Below the pieces are notes generated by a model that ran no database searches, was not told the DNA's origin, and was given only the letters and a program-made list of their open reading frames with translations. The translations under genes and the position numbers were made by a program. A stretch of DNA of 64,000 bases from an uncultured Butyricicoccus sp. (lineage in GTDB: Bacteria > Bacillota > Clostridia > Oscillospirales > Butyricicoccaceae): NCBI RefSeq assembly GCF_944381005.1, contig NZ_CALWJM010000001.1, forward strand, positions 186,001 to 250,000. Direction: 5' to 3'. Below, one piece after another: positions 16,656 through 24,381 of this stretch. Every line of letters begins with the position of its first letter. Position 1 is the first letter of the stretch.

Positions 16656-17953
16656 ACGCCCACCCCCTTCATAAAGTAAATCAAATCCAAATCCACCCGG
16701 CGGCCAGCCGCCATAACTTCACCACGCCCAACCTTGGACAAGGCATCCAATAAATCTTCAGGCGTTCTGCAAAAACCTGCGATGCTCTGCCGCTGCCAGT
16801 AGTGCTCCAGTGCCAGTGGGCTGTCACTCAACTCGCGGGTCTGGCTCATCACAGTACGCCGTGCGCGCTCCAGTTCGTCGCGCGTCAAGCCGCCCGCGTG
16901 CAAGTCCTCCATCTGCCGCACGATTTCGCCCAGTGCTTCCTCGTACTTGTCATTGTCAATGCCAGATGCGACCATCATCAAGCCCTTGGTGCTGTCCAGA
17001 TATGCGCTGGCGTAATAGCACAGCGAACGCGCTTCACGCACCTGTGTAAACAGACGGGAACCGGTATAGCCGCCCAATGCCGCTGTGAACAGCATCAGTG
17101 CCGGATATGCGTCATCCCCTCCAGTCAGACCGGTGCGCAGTCCCAAGGTCAACTTGCCCTGTGTGACTGGCATTTCCTCGGTCACGCGACGGGTCGGGCT
17201 ATGGGTGCGGCAAGCGTCAATCTCGGGAATGTAACGCCCATCGGAAGCGGGCAGGTCAAGCGCCTGCACAAACGCCGCCTCGACCGTCTGCGCATCGGCA
17301 GAACCACACGCGAACAGCTCCACCCTTGCGTGCTGCAAGGCATCCTGATAGGCTTGCCAGACCTGTTCCATGGTCAGTGCCTCAGCTGCCGCCGCCGTGC
17401 CGTACTCACATGCGCCGAATGGCTCGTGCTCACACAGAATTTCCTGTGCCCGTCGAATCGCATAGCTGCGCGGATTGTTGGCAAGTGCCCGAATCCGGTC
17501 AACCAGTGCGGTACGCTCGCGCGCAAACGCTTCGCGTATAAACCTGCCGTCCTCCAATGCCGGACGGCACAACAAGTCCCCTAGCAGTGCAATGACTGGT
17601 TGGGTCAGCTGCCCGCCATCGGGCACACAAGCCGCGTCTATGCTGTCTGCCACAAAGCCCAGCACCAGACTTTCTCCCACTTTGCGCACATACGGCTCAA
17701 TGCGTGCGCCATAAAGTCCATCGAGTGCCGCGCCCAGTGCCGCACTGTTCGGGCACTTGGCTGTGCCCCGATAGAGCAGATAGGGCAAAATTGCGTAAGC
17801 CGCATTTTCTGCCCGCAGTGGCAACACAAATGCAGCCGAAAACGCGGCTGAATGAAACGAATCGGTCGTGATGCAGGTCAACTGCACGCCGTCCGCAAGA
17901 TTTTTGCGCGTCAGGCTGTGCCTGCGCTCCTGTAAATCGGTTGGATTGTGCAT
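16652..17953 (-). CDS. M16-family peptidase-like protein, YmfF-like (inactive partner)
   Basis: A 433-residue M16-fold protein that lacks the HxxEH zinc motif. The corresponding region reads ILPYLLYRGTAKCP, so it is probably non-catalytic. It matches the YmfF side of the YmfF/YmfH pair, in which the inactive subunit shapes the substrate chamber. The chosen ATG at 17953 lies 9 bases after an AAAGGATG-type ribosome binding site. It is the first gene of an M16-M16-lgt-folD operon. EF-P-related function is carried over from annotation of the family and is not tested here. Confidence 0.82.
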   Translation of the reverse strand: MHNPTDLQERRHSLTRKNLADGVQLTCITTDSFHSAAFSAAFVLPLRAENAAYAILPYLLYRGTAKCPNSAALGAALDGLYGARIEPYVRKVGESLVLGFVADSIDAACVPDGGQLTQPVIALLGDLLCRPALEDGRFIREAFARERTALVDRIRALANNPRSYAIRRAQEILCEHEPFGACEYGTAAAAEALTMEQVWQAYQDALQHARVELFACGSADAQTVEAAFVQALDLPASDGRYIPEIDACRTHSPTRRVTEEMPVTQGKLTLGLRTGLTGGDDAYPALMLFTAALGGYTGSRLFTQVREARSLCYYASAYLDSTKGLMMVASGIDNDKYEEALGEIVRQMEDLHAGGLTRDELERARRTVMSQTRELSDSPLALEHYWQRQSIAGFCRTPEDLLDALSKVGRGEVMAAGRRVDLDLIYFMKGVGV

Positions 17954-18108
17954 AAAACATCCTTTCTTATCACGATGCGACCGCCAGACTATCACGCGGT
18001 CAGCAGTCACAAAAAACCATTTCTTGTCTTAGTATATCGCCTGCCGCGCCCAAAGTCCAGAAGCCGCGCCGTTTTCACAAAAAATTCAAAAAACTTTGGG
18101 CTTCCCTC

Positions 18109-18137
18109 TTGACAGCCTGCCCGCGTTCGTGTAATAT
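18109..18137 (+). promoter_or_regulatory. Sigma-A promoter of the ylxM-ffh operon
   Basis: TTGACA (18109-18114), 17-base spacer, TAATAT (18132-18137). Confidence 0.7.
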
Positions 18138-18152
18138 AATTATCGTCGCAGT

Positions 18153-18174
18153 TGTAAAGTTTTATTGCTTTACA
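18153..18174 (+). repeat. TGTAAAG/CTTTACA hairpin in the ylxM leader
   Basis: TGTAAAG (18153-18159) and CTTTACA (18168-18174) form a 7-bp stem with an 8-base loop just before the ribosome binding site of ylxM. A similar hairpin precedes rpsP. Confidence 0.4.
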
Positions 18175-18195
18175 CAAAAAAGGAGGCTCGACCCC

Positions 18196-18561
18196 ATGAA
18201 ACACAATCACCTGGAAATGTGTCTCCTGTTCGACTTTTATGGCGAAATGCTTACCGATAAGCAGCGCGAACTCTTTGACCTCTATTACAATGAGGATTTG
18301 TCGCTGTCTGAAATCGCCGAGCACGCGGGCATTACCCGTCAGGGTGTGCGCGACGCGGTAGTACGCGCCGAACATACGCTGACCGACTTGGAACAAAAAC
18401 TCCGTTTGGTTTCGCGCTACGGTCAAATCGACCAGCATATTGCAGCGCTTGAAAAGGAAACCCGCCTGCTCTCCCGCATCAACGCCAACTACATGCAAAA
18501 CGACGAGATTTCCAAAATCCTCGCCCGTATGCAGGAACACATCCGCGCCATCACCGGCTGA
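18196..18561 (+). CDS. ylxM: YlxM/p13-family helix-turn-helix protein, SRP-associated
   Basis: A 121-residue protein starting MKHNHLEMCLLFDFYGEMLTD. A sigma-70 region 4-like helix-turn-helix (LSLSEIAEHAGITRQGVRDAVVRAE) is followed by an alpha-helical tail. Members are encoded directly upstream of ffh in Firmicutes and are thought to modulate the signal recognition particle. The ribosome binding site is AAGGAGG; the upstream extension of the frame overlaps the promoter and was rejected. It begins a six-gene cluster ylxM-ffh-rpsP-khpA-rimM-trmD. Confidence 0.92.
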   Translation: MKHNHLEMCLLFDFYGEMLTDKQRELFDLYYNEDLSLSEIAEHAGITRQGVRDAVVRAEHTLTDLEQKLRLVSRYGQIDQHIAALEKETRLLSRINANYMQNDEISKILARMQEHIRAITG

Positions 18562-18586
18562 CTTCACTTGACGGAGGCTCTTTTCT

Positions 18587-19951
18587 ATGGCTTTTGAAGG
18601 CTTAACCGAAAAAATTTCATCCGCCTTTAAGAAACTGCGCGGTCAGACCCGTCTGACCGAAGCTGACGTCAAGGACGCAATGCGCGAAATTCGTCTGGCT
18701 TTGCTCGAAGCCGATGTAAACTTCAAGGTCACAAAGGATTTCATCAAGGCGGTCACCGAACAGGCAACCGATGCCGAAATCTTGGAAAGCCTGTCCCCCG
18801 CACAGCAGGTTATCAAAATCGTAAACGACGAACTGATTAAGCTGCTCGGCGGTCAGGGCGCACGCATCACCATTGCCCCCAATCCCCCCACCGTCATTAT
18901 GATGGTCGGCTTGCAGGGCGCTGGTAAAACAACCAACTGTGCAAAGCTCGCCGGACTGTTCAAAAAGCAACAGCAGCGCCGCCCCTTGCTCGTCGCCTGT
19001 GACGTTTACCGTCCGGCTGCTATCGAGCAGTTAAAAGTGGTCGGCCGTCAGCTCGACATTCCGGTATTTGATATGGGACAGGGCGACCCGGTTGAAATTG
19101 CAAAAGCCGGTATCGACCACGCCAGAAAAAATGGCTTTGACATGGTGTTCTTAGACACCGCCGGTCGTTTGCACATTGACCAAGCCTTGATGGACGAACT
19201 CAAAAACATTCAGGCCGCTGTTAAGCCCCATGAGATTTTGCTGGTTGTCGATGCTATGACCGGTCAGGACGCGGTCAACGTTGCCCAGACCTTTAACGAA
19301 ACCCTTGACATCAGCGGTGTGTTTATGAGCAAGATGGACGGCGACGCCCGCGGTGGTGCTGCTCTGTCAGTTAAGTCGGTTACCGGCAAACCCATCATGT
19401 ACATCGGTACGGGAGAAAAGCTGGACAATGTAGAAGTGTTCCATCCCGACCGCATGGCTTCTCGTATTCTTGGTATGGGCGATGTGCTCACCCTTATCGA
19501 AAAAGCACAGCAAAACTTCGACGAGAAGCAAGCGCTTCAAACTGCTAAAAAAATGTCGGCTGGCAAATTCACGCTGACCGATTTCTATAACCAACTGCAA
19601 CAAATCAAAAATATGGGGCCGGTCGAGGACATGCTCGGCATGATTCCCGGCGTAGATGCAAAAATGCTGGCTGGTGCGCAGATTGACAACAAAGCCATGC
19701 AGCACACCGAAGCTATCATCCTGTCTATGACCCCAAAGGAACGCGAAAACCCCTCTATCATCAATTACAGTCGCAAAAAGCGCATTGCTTCCGGTTGCGG
19801 TCTGAAAATTGAGGAGGTCAACAAACTGCTCAAGCAGTTCGATGCCATGCAGAAAATGACCCGCCAACTTGCCGGTATGCAAAAGCGTGCCAAGAAAAAA
19901 CGCAAGGGCGGTGGCTTCCCCGGCTTTGGCGGCTTCAAGTTCCCATTCTAA
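18587..19951 (+). CDS. ffh: Signal recognition particle protein Ffh
   Basis: A 454-residue SRP54 GTPase. An N-terminal four-helix bundle leads to the P-loop GLQGAGKTT (about 108-116). DTAGR (G3) and SKMDGDARGG (G4 and downstream) follow, then a methionine-rich M domain from about residue 300 with MGPVEDMLGMIPG and SGCGLKIEEVNKLLKQF. The C-terminal tail is Lys, Gly and Phe rich. Ffh binds signal peptides and 4.5S/6S RNA and docks at FtsY. It lies 25 bases after ylxM with a CGGAGG ribosome binding site. Confidence 0.98.
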   Translation: MAFEGLTEKISSAFKKLRGQTRLTEADVKDAMREIRLALLEADVNFKVTKDFIKAVTEQATDAEILESLSPAQQVIKIVNDELIKLLGGQGARITIAPNPPTVIMMVGLQGAGKTTNCAKLAGLFKKQQQRRPLLVACDVYRPAAIEQLKVVGRQLDIPVFDMGQGDPVEIAKAGIDHARKNGFDMVFLDTAGRLHIDQALMDELKNIQAAVKPHEILLVVDAMTGQDAVNVAQTFNETLDISGVFMSKMDGDARGGAALSVKSVTGKPIMYIGTGEKLDNVEVFHPDRMASRILGMGDVLTLIEKAQQNFDEKQALQTAKKMSAGKFTLTDFYNQLQQIKNMGPVEDMLGMIPGVDAKMLAGAQIDNKAMQHTEAIILSMTPKERENPSIINYSRKKRIASGCGLKIEEVNKLLKQFDAMQKMTRQLAGMQKRAKKKRKGGGFPGFGGFKFPF

Positions 19952-19960
19952 TCTTTCGGT

Positions 19961-19989
19961 TGTAAATCTACTTTACACATAAATGTAAA
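19961..19989 (+). repeat. Alternating TGTAAA/TTTACA/TGTAAA hairpin region before rpsP
   Basis: TGTAAA (19961-19966), TTTACA (19972-19977) and TGTAAA (19984-19989). The middle arm can pair with either neighbour, giving two mutually exclusive short hairpins just upstream of the rpsP ribosome binding site. Confidence 0.4.
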
Positions 19990-20012
19990 CATTTCAAGGA
20001 GGTGAAAATACC

Positions 20013-20252
20013 ATGGTTAAAATCAGACTTCGCCGTATGGGCGCTAAGAAGAGCCCCTTCTACCGCGTTGTTGTCGCTGACTCCCGTTACCCGCGTGATG
20101 GCCGCTTCATTGAGGAAATCGGTACCTACAATCCGATGACTTCTGAAGATGCTGTTAAAATCGACGCTGAGCGCGCTCAGGCTTGGATTAAGAACGGTGC
20201 GCAGCCGACCGATACTGTCCGTGCGCTTCTCAAGAAGGCTGGCGTGCTCTAA
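20013..20252 (+). CDS. rpsP: 30S ribosomal protein S16
   Basis: A 79-residue S16 starting [25 protein letters not shown] (first residues typical) with [13 protein letters not shown] in the middle. It binds 16S rRNA early in 30S assembly. Strong AAGGAGGTG ribosome binding site. The position between ffh and the KH-domain gene is the usual Firmicute arrangement. Confidence 0.98.
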   Translation: MVKIRLRRMGAKKSPFYRVVVADSRYPRDGRFIEEIGTYNPMTSEDAVKIDAERAQAWIKNGAQPTDTVRALLKKAGVL

Positions 20253-20269
20253 GGATGAGTGAGGTTATT

Positions 20270-20506
20270 ATGGATATGAAAGAACTTTTAACCTACATCG
20301 TGGCAAACCTAGTCTCTGAACCGGACGCTATCTCTATCACCGAGTCTGTTCAGGGCGACGAGGTCACTTATTCCCTGCGCGTTGCGCCGACGGATATGGG
20401 CCGCGTCATCGGTCGTCATGGCCGTATTGCCAAGGAAATCCGCACGCTCATGAAAGCGGCAGGCAATCGCGAAAACAAAAAAGTCACAGTCGATATCTGT
20501 GACTGA
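20270..20506 (+). CDS. khpA: KH-domain RNA-binding protein KhpA
   Basis: About 78 residues from the ATG at 20270 (MDMKELLTYIVANLV). TGAGG is placed five bases ahead. An ATG at 20255 sits directly on AAGG and is less likely. A single KH domain contains the GxxG-type loop in MGRVIGRHGRIAKEIRTLM. KhpA forms complexes with KhpB/EloR and binds RNA, affecting cell elongation in streptococci and RNA regulation in clostridia. The gene is coupled to rpsP, and a hairpin with a T-run at 20541-20566 follows it. Confidence 0.92.
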   Translation: MDMKELLTYIVANLVSEPDAISITESVQGDEVTYSLRVAPTDMGRVIGRHGRIAKEIRTLMKAAGNRENKKVTVDICD

Positions 20507-20540
20507 CCCTTGTTTCCGGGGCTTCCCCCAAACAGTATTC

Positions 20541-20566
20541 AGACCTGTCTTTGTGACAGGTCTTTT
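20541..20566 (+). terminator. Terminator-like hairpin between khpA and rimM
   Basis: AGACCTGTC (20541-20549) pairs with GACAGGTCT (20554-20562), followed by TTTT. It sits inside an otherwise continuous operon and may attenuate rimM-trmD. Confidence 0.6.
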
Positions 20567-20589
20567 CTATATCCGGAGGTTCTCTGCTT

Positions 20590-21096
20590 ATGAAAAAACA
20601 ATTCCTCGAAGCCGGCAAAATCGTCGGCACGCACGGCATTGCCGGTGATATCAAAGTACAATCCTGGTGCGACTCCCCCGACGTGCTCACCGACTTCGAC
20701 ACGCTCTACCTGTCGCCCTCCGAACCGGTCACAGTGCGCCGCGCCTTCGTTCACAAAAATGTGGTCATTCTGCACCTTGCCGGTGTTGACTCCTGCGACG
20801 ATGCTCAAGCCCTGCGCGGTCGCGTTCTGTACCTCAACCGCGACGACATCGACCTGCCCGACGACCTTGTATTTATTCAGGACATGATTGGGTTGACCGT
20901 CTACGACGTGCGCACCGATTCGGTCATCGGCACACTCAAAGAAGTGCTGACCACCAACCCCGCACATGATATGTATGTCATTTCCCGCCCCGATGCCCCC
21001 GACGCTCTCATCCCTGCCTGTGAACCGTTTCTGGTGTCGGTTGACCTTGATGCCGGTCACCTGACCGTGCGCACGATTGAGGGCCTTATCGAATGA
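20590..21096 (+). CDS. rimM: 16S rRNA-processing protein RimM
   Basis: A 168-residue RimM. The N-terminal barrel begins FLEAGKIVGTHGIAGDIKVQSW and the PRC-barrel domain includes DMIGLTVYDVRTDSVIGTLKEVL and ALIPACEPFLVSVD. RimM assists maturation of the 30S head with S19. Ribosome binding site CCGGAGG. The stop overlaps the start of trmD by four bases, the common rimM-trmD coupling. Confidence 0.97.
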   Translation: MKKQFLEAGKIVGTHGIAGDIKVQSWCDSPDVLTDFDTLYLSPSEPVTVRRAFVHKNVVILHLAGVDSCDDAQALRGRVLYLNRDDIDLPDDLVFIQDMIGLTVYDVRTDSVIGTLKEVLTTNPAHDMYVISRPDAPDALIPACEPFLVSVDLDAGHLTVRTIEGLIE

Positions 21097-21824
21097 CCAT
21101 CGACATCATGACCCTGTTCCCCGGTCTTATCGAAAGCGTCATGCACGAAAGCATCATCGGCAGGGCGCAAGGGAAAAACCTTGTCACCATTCGTGCCACC
21201 AATATTCGCGATTTTGCCACCGACAAGCACCACAAAGCTGATGATTCGCCCTATGGTGGCGGTCGTGGTATGGTCATGCTGCCCGAACCGCTGTTTTTGT
21301 GCCATCAGGCGCTCTGTGCAGGCGAACACGTTCACACCGTTCTGATGAGTGCACAGGGAAAAGCCTTTACACAGCAAAAAGCCCGCGAACTGCTCGACCG
21401 CGGTCGTTTCATTCTGGTCTGTGGGCACTATGAGGGTGTTGACCAGCGCTTCATTGACACCTGCGTAGATGAAGAAATCTCCATCGGGGACTTTGTGCTG
21501 ACCGGAGGCGAGATTCCGGCTATGGCGGTCGCTGACGCTGTGTGCCGTATGGTACCCGGTGTGCTGCCCGACGAAACCGCCTTCCAAGAGGAAAGCCACT
21601 GGGACGGCTTGCTGGAATATCCACAGTACACCCACCCCGCCTTATGGCGTGGTCAGGCTGTGCCCGATGTGTTACTGTCCGGACATCACGCCAACATTTC
21701 TCGCTGGCGGCGCAAGATGTCGCTGCGCCGCACTCGCCGCGACCGCCCCGACCTGTTCGCCGCTTTCTCTCCCGCTGACAAGCTCGACCGCAAACTGCTT
21801 GCCGAACTGGACGAAGAGGACTAA
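21093..21824 (+). CDS. trmD: tRNA (guanine-N1)-methyltransferase TrmD
   Basis: A 243-residue SPOUT methyltransferase beginning MTIDIMTLFPGLIESVMHESI. The knot region is intact: SPYGGGRGMVM, LVCGHYEGVDQRFID, and EISIGDFVLTGGEIPAM. TrmD uses S-adenosylmethionine to make m1G37 in tRNAs reading CNN codons, preventing frameshifting. It is coupled to rimM through ATGA and is the last gene of the operon; the downstream pfkB-family gene has its own promoter. Confidence 0.98.
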   Translation: MTIDIMTLFPGLIESVMHESIIGRAQGKNLVTIRATNIRDFATDKHHKADDSPYGGGRGMVMLPEPLFLCHQALCAGEHVHTVLMSAQGKAFTQQKARELLDRGRFILVCGHYEGVDQRFIDTCVDEEISIGDFVLTGGEIPAMAVADAVCRMVPGVLPDETAFQEESHWDGLLEYPQYTHPALWRGQAVPDVLLSGHHANISRWRRKMSLRRTRRDRPDLFAAFSPADKLDRKLLAELDEED

Positions 21825-21860
21825 CTGCTAACTTCTTCCCCACCCCTCGCAAAAAAGCAG

Positions 21861-21889
21861 TTTACTTTCTCGCTCAAATTAGGTACAAT
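21861..21889 (+). promoter_or_regulatory. Sigma-A promoter for the pfkB-family kinase
   Basis: TTTACT (21861-21866), 17-base spacer, TACAAT (21884-21889). Confidence 0.6.
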
Positions 21890-21930
21890 AAAATTATATC
21901 ATGTACTTGTTGCTTGCAGGAGGATTCCTC

Positions 21931-22872
21931 ATGATTATCACCATCACCCTAAACCCCGCTATGGACCGTACCCTACGCATTGAGCACGCCTTACAGCCCA
22001 ACAAGCTAAACCGCGCTTCCAGTACATCGGTCGAGCCCGGCGGCAAGGGCATCAACGTTTCCCGTGCCATCAAAGCGCTGGGCGGTCAAAGCGTCGCGCT
22101 GGGCTTTAGCGCTGGCTCTAACGGCCGTTCCATGAAGGACGCACTGACCTCGGTGGATATTCACCATGACTTTGTAGATGTCCCCGGAAATACCCGCGTC
22201 AACGTCCAAATCATCGACCTCGATGGCAACCATACCGAAGTTAACGAACCCGGTTTCAAAATCTCGGACACCGATTTCCTGCGCTTTTTGGAGCGTGTCC
22301 AGCAGTATGTAGACAAGGAAAACATCTTTGTTGTTTCCGGTTCAGTGCCCCCCGGATTCCCGCTGAAAAACTTCGGCTCGCTTATCAAGACCATCAAAAA
22401 AGCTGGCTGCCGCTTGATTGTCGATGAATCCGGCGACCTGCTCACCGAAGCGCTCAAGTTTGAACCCGATTTCGTAAAGCCTAACATTTTTGAACTGGCT
22501 GAAGCTGTCGGTGATGAACCCACTGTTGACCCCGACAAGCTGGTTATCAGTGCTCGCAAGCTGCTCGACCTCGGTGCACAGGCAGTCTGCGTCTCTATGG
22601 GTCAGGAAGGCGCTCTGTTCGTCTCCAAGCACGAACCCGAAGCACTCTATGTCAACTCAAATCCAAAAATTCACGACGAAGGTGCAGTCGGTACTGGCGA
22701 CGCAATGGTCGGTGCCATCGCAAATGCGATGGACAAAAAGTTTAGCTTCCTCGAAATGGCAAAATCCACCGTTGCCACTGGTCGCGCTTGTGCCCGTATC
22801 GCTGGCACCGAAATGGCTTCACTCAAGAAAGTCTATGAAGTCTACGAAAGTCTGTTGGTCTACACGGTCTGA
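21931..22872 (+). CDS. PfkB-family hexose kinase, 1-phosphofructokinase-like
   Basis: A 313-residue ribokinase-fold kinase from the ATG at 21931 (MIITITLNPAMDRTLRIE) with an AGGAGGA ribosome binding site. SVEPGGKGINVSRAIKALGG is the sugar-binding signature, and DEGAVGTGDAMVGAIAN holds the anion hole and catalytic Asp. The TLNPAxD start is shared by 1-phosphofructokinase (FruK) and tagatose-6-phosphate kinase (LacC). Neither a fructose PTS gene nor a DeoR regulator is adjacent, so substrate is undecided; fructose-1-phosphate is the default. It is monocistronic with its own promoter and terminator. Confidence 0.85.
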   Translation: MIITITLNPAMDRTLRIEHALQPNKLNRASSTSVEPGGKGINVSRAIKALGGQSVALGFSAGSNGRSMKDALTSVDIHHDFVDVPGNTRVNVQIIDLDGNHTEVNEPGFKISDTDFLRFLERVQQYVDKENIFVVSGSVPPGFPLKNFGSLIKTIKKAGCRLIVDESGDLLTEALKFEPDFVKPNIFELAEAVGDEPTVDPDKLVISARKLLDLGAQAVCVSMGQEGALFVSKHEPEALYVNSNPKIHDEGAVGTGDAMVGAIANAMDKKFSFLEMAKSTVATGRACARIAGTEMASLKKVYEVYESLLVYTV

Positions 22873-22910
22873 CACATTCTTTTTACTAAAGTTTATCGTC
22901 CGGCTCTTTG

Positions 22911-22948
22911 CGCCGTACCCTGTTTCATTTCTAGAGTACGGCGTTTTT
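22911..22948 (+). terminator. Terminator after the pfkB-family kinase
   Basis: CGCCGTAC (22911-22918) pairs with GTACGGCG (22936-22943), followed by TTTTT. Confidence 0.8.
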
Positions 22949-22994
22949 CTTTGCTCTGTGTCATCCACACGATTCCAATGGTTATCTGATAACA

Positions 22995-23026
22995 CAAAAA
23001 AACCAGCCATTTGGCTGGTTTTTTTA
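22995..23026. terminator. Bidirectional terminator between the pfkB-family gene and rlmH
   Basis: AACCAGCC (23001-23008) and GGCTGGTT (23013-23020) are flanked by an A-run on the left and a T-run on the right. It ends the minus-strand Wal/rlmH unit and can back up the plus-strand terminator. Confidence 0.85.
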
Positions 23027-23506
23027 TTTGTGATACTTGCCGCCTTCCAGCAGATTAAGCGCACGGTACAGCTGTTCAAGCGCCATCACGCGCGCCAGAT
23101 GATGCGGAAAGGTCATGGGTGACATAGATAAACGCAACCGTGCTTCGCGCTTCAATGCCTCATCCAGACCACACGAACCACCTATCAGTACTACCAGACG
23201 ACTGGTGCCCGATACTGTCCACTTGCCTACGGTCTGCGCAAGCTGTTCACTGGACAACAGCTGCCCTTCAACGCACAATGCAATCACCGCTGCACCTGCC
23301 GGAATTTTATCCCGAATCAGCCGCGCTTCCTTTTCCAGTGCTTGCGCGAGCTGTCCCGATGTGGGCGCATCGGGCAACTTCTGTTCAGGCAGTTCAATAA
23401 CTTCGGGTTTACAATAGCCCGAAAGCCGTTTTAGATACTCGTCACATGCCTGCTTCCAAAACTTCTCGCCCAGTTTACCCACACAAATCAAGCGGATGGA
23501 CAGCAT
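23024..23506 (-). CDS. rlmH: 23S rRNA (pseudouridine1915-N3)-methyltransferase RlmH
   Basis: A 160-residue SPOUT methyltransferase, normal length for RlmH, starting MLSIRLICVGKLGEKFWKQ. VVLIGGSCGLDEALK and LSMSPMTFPHHLARVMALEQLYRA are the knot and C-terminal signatures. It methylates pseudouridine 1915 in 23S rRNA helix 69. The ATG at 23506 has GAGGAGG seven bases ahead; a TTG two codons upstream is less likely. It overlaps walJ by 19 bases and closes a Wal-type locus, as rlmH does downstream of walRKHIJ in B. subtilis. Confidence 0.97.
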   Translation of the reverse strand: MLSIRLICVGKLGEKFWKQACDEYLKRLSGYCKPEVIELPEQKLPDAPTSGQLAQALEKEARLIRDKIPAGAAVIALCVEGQLLSSEQLAQTVGKWTVSGTSRLVVLIGGSCGLDEALKREARLRLSMSPMTFPHHLARVMALEQLYRALNLLEGGKYHK

Positions 23507-24303
23507 GTGCAAGCCTCCTCTCCGCTCAGCAAAATCGGCTCATCCATCGCGTCTTTGGGCGCGACAAATAGCGCACAGGTCAAGCCCGCCGCCCGCAATG
23601 CGGCCTCGGTTTCCAGTCGGGCATATGCTGGTGTGTTATTCTTGTCGCTCAGATGCGCCAATATCAGGCAGCGTGTGCCGCTCTGCACCAACTCAACCGC
23701 CAACCGAGCACAATCTGCATTGGATAGATGACCGCGCGGCCCTGCGACGCGCTGTTGCAGGGCATATGGATATGGGCCTGTACGCAGCAAATCGGGGTCG
23801 TGGTTGGATTCCAACACCACCACATCACAGCCAAGCAGTGCTTGCCGCACGCTGTTCGGCACAAAGCCCAAGTCGGTCGCATAACCGAAGCACAGCCCCT
23901 CAGTCTCAAACCGAAAGCCCGTACTATCGGCTGCATCGTGCGGCGTACCAAATGCGGTCACCTGCACCCCGCCTACCAAAAAGGTTGCGCCACTATAAAA
24001 TGGGCGCAGATGGTCACGCGCCTGCGGATGCTTTTCCAATAGTACCTGTGCCGTGCCGATGGTGGTGTAAAGGGGCAGGTCATGCCGCTTGAGCAGCGTT
24101 GCCAGCCCCTTAATATGGTCGGTGTGTTCATGGGTCAACAGTACCGCGTCCAGCTCGTCAATGGTCACCCCAAGTCGTGCCAATTCTGCCGACAGGCGAC
24201 GCACCGAAATGCCCAAATCAATCAGTAGCCGCGTACCACCCAACACCAGCAGTCCACAATTTCCCGTTGAACCGCTGGCAAAACTCACATAAAACTGTTC
24301 CAT
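23488..24303 (-). CDS. walJ: MBL-fold metallohydrolase, WalJ/YycJ family
   Basis: A 271-residue metallo-beta-lactamase-fold protein. It opens with the WalJ-like YVSFASGSTGNCGLL. The metal motif THEHTDH is at 57-63, then FGTPHDA, GYATDLGF and VLESNHD, ending LILAHLSDKNN. WalJ proteins are 5'-3' exonuclease-like hydrolases encoded with the essential WalRK two-component system and linked to DNA replication and cell wall coordination. It is the penultimate gene of the Wal locus, overlapping rlmH by 19 bases and separated from murA by 78 bases. Confidence 0.9.
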   Translation of the reverse strand: MEQFYVSFASGSTGNCGLLVLGGTRLLIDLGISVRRLSAELARLGVTIDELDAVLLTHEHTDHIKGLATLLKRHDLPLYTTIGTAQVLLEKHPQARDHLRPFYSGATFLVGGVQVTAFGTPHDAADSTGFRFETEGLCFGYATDLGFVPNSVRQALLGCDVVVLESNHDPDLLRTGPYPYALQQRVAGPRGHLSNADCARLAVELVQSGTRCLILAHLSDKNNTPAYARLETEAALRAAGLTCALFVAPKDAMDEPILLSGEEACTCCPSA

Positions 24304-24381
24304 TTTCTGTCATCTTTCAAAAAGCCGTCAAGCGATATACCTTTCGTGTAAGGATATCACCTTTACAGGCATTTTTACCAC

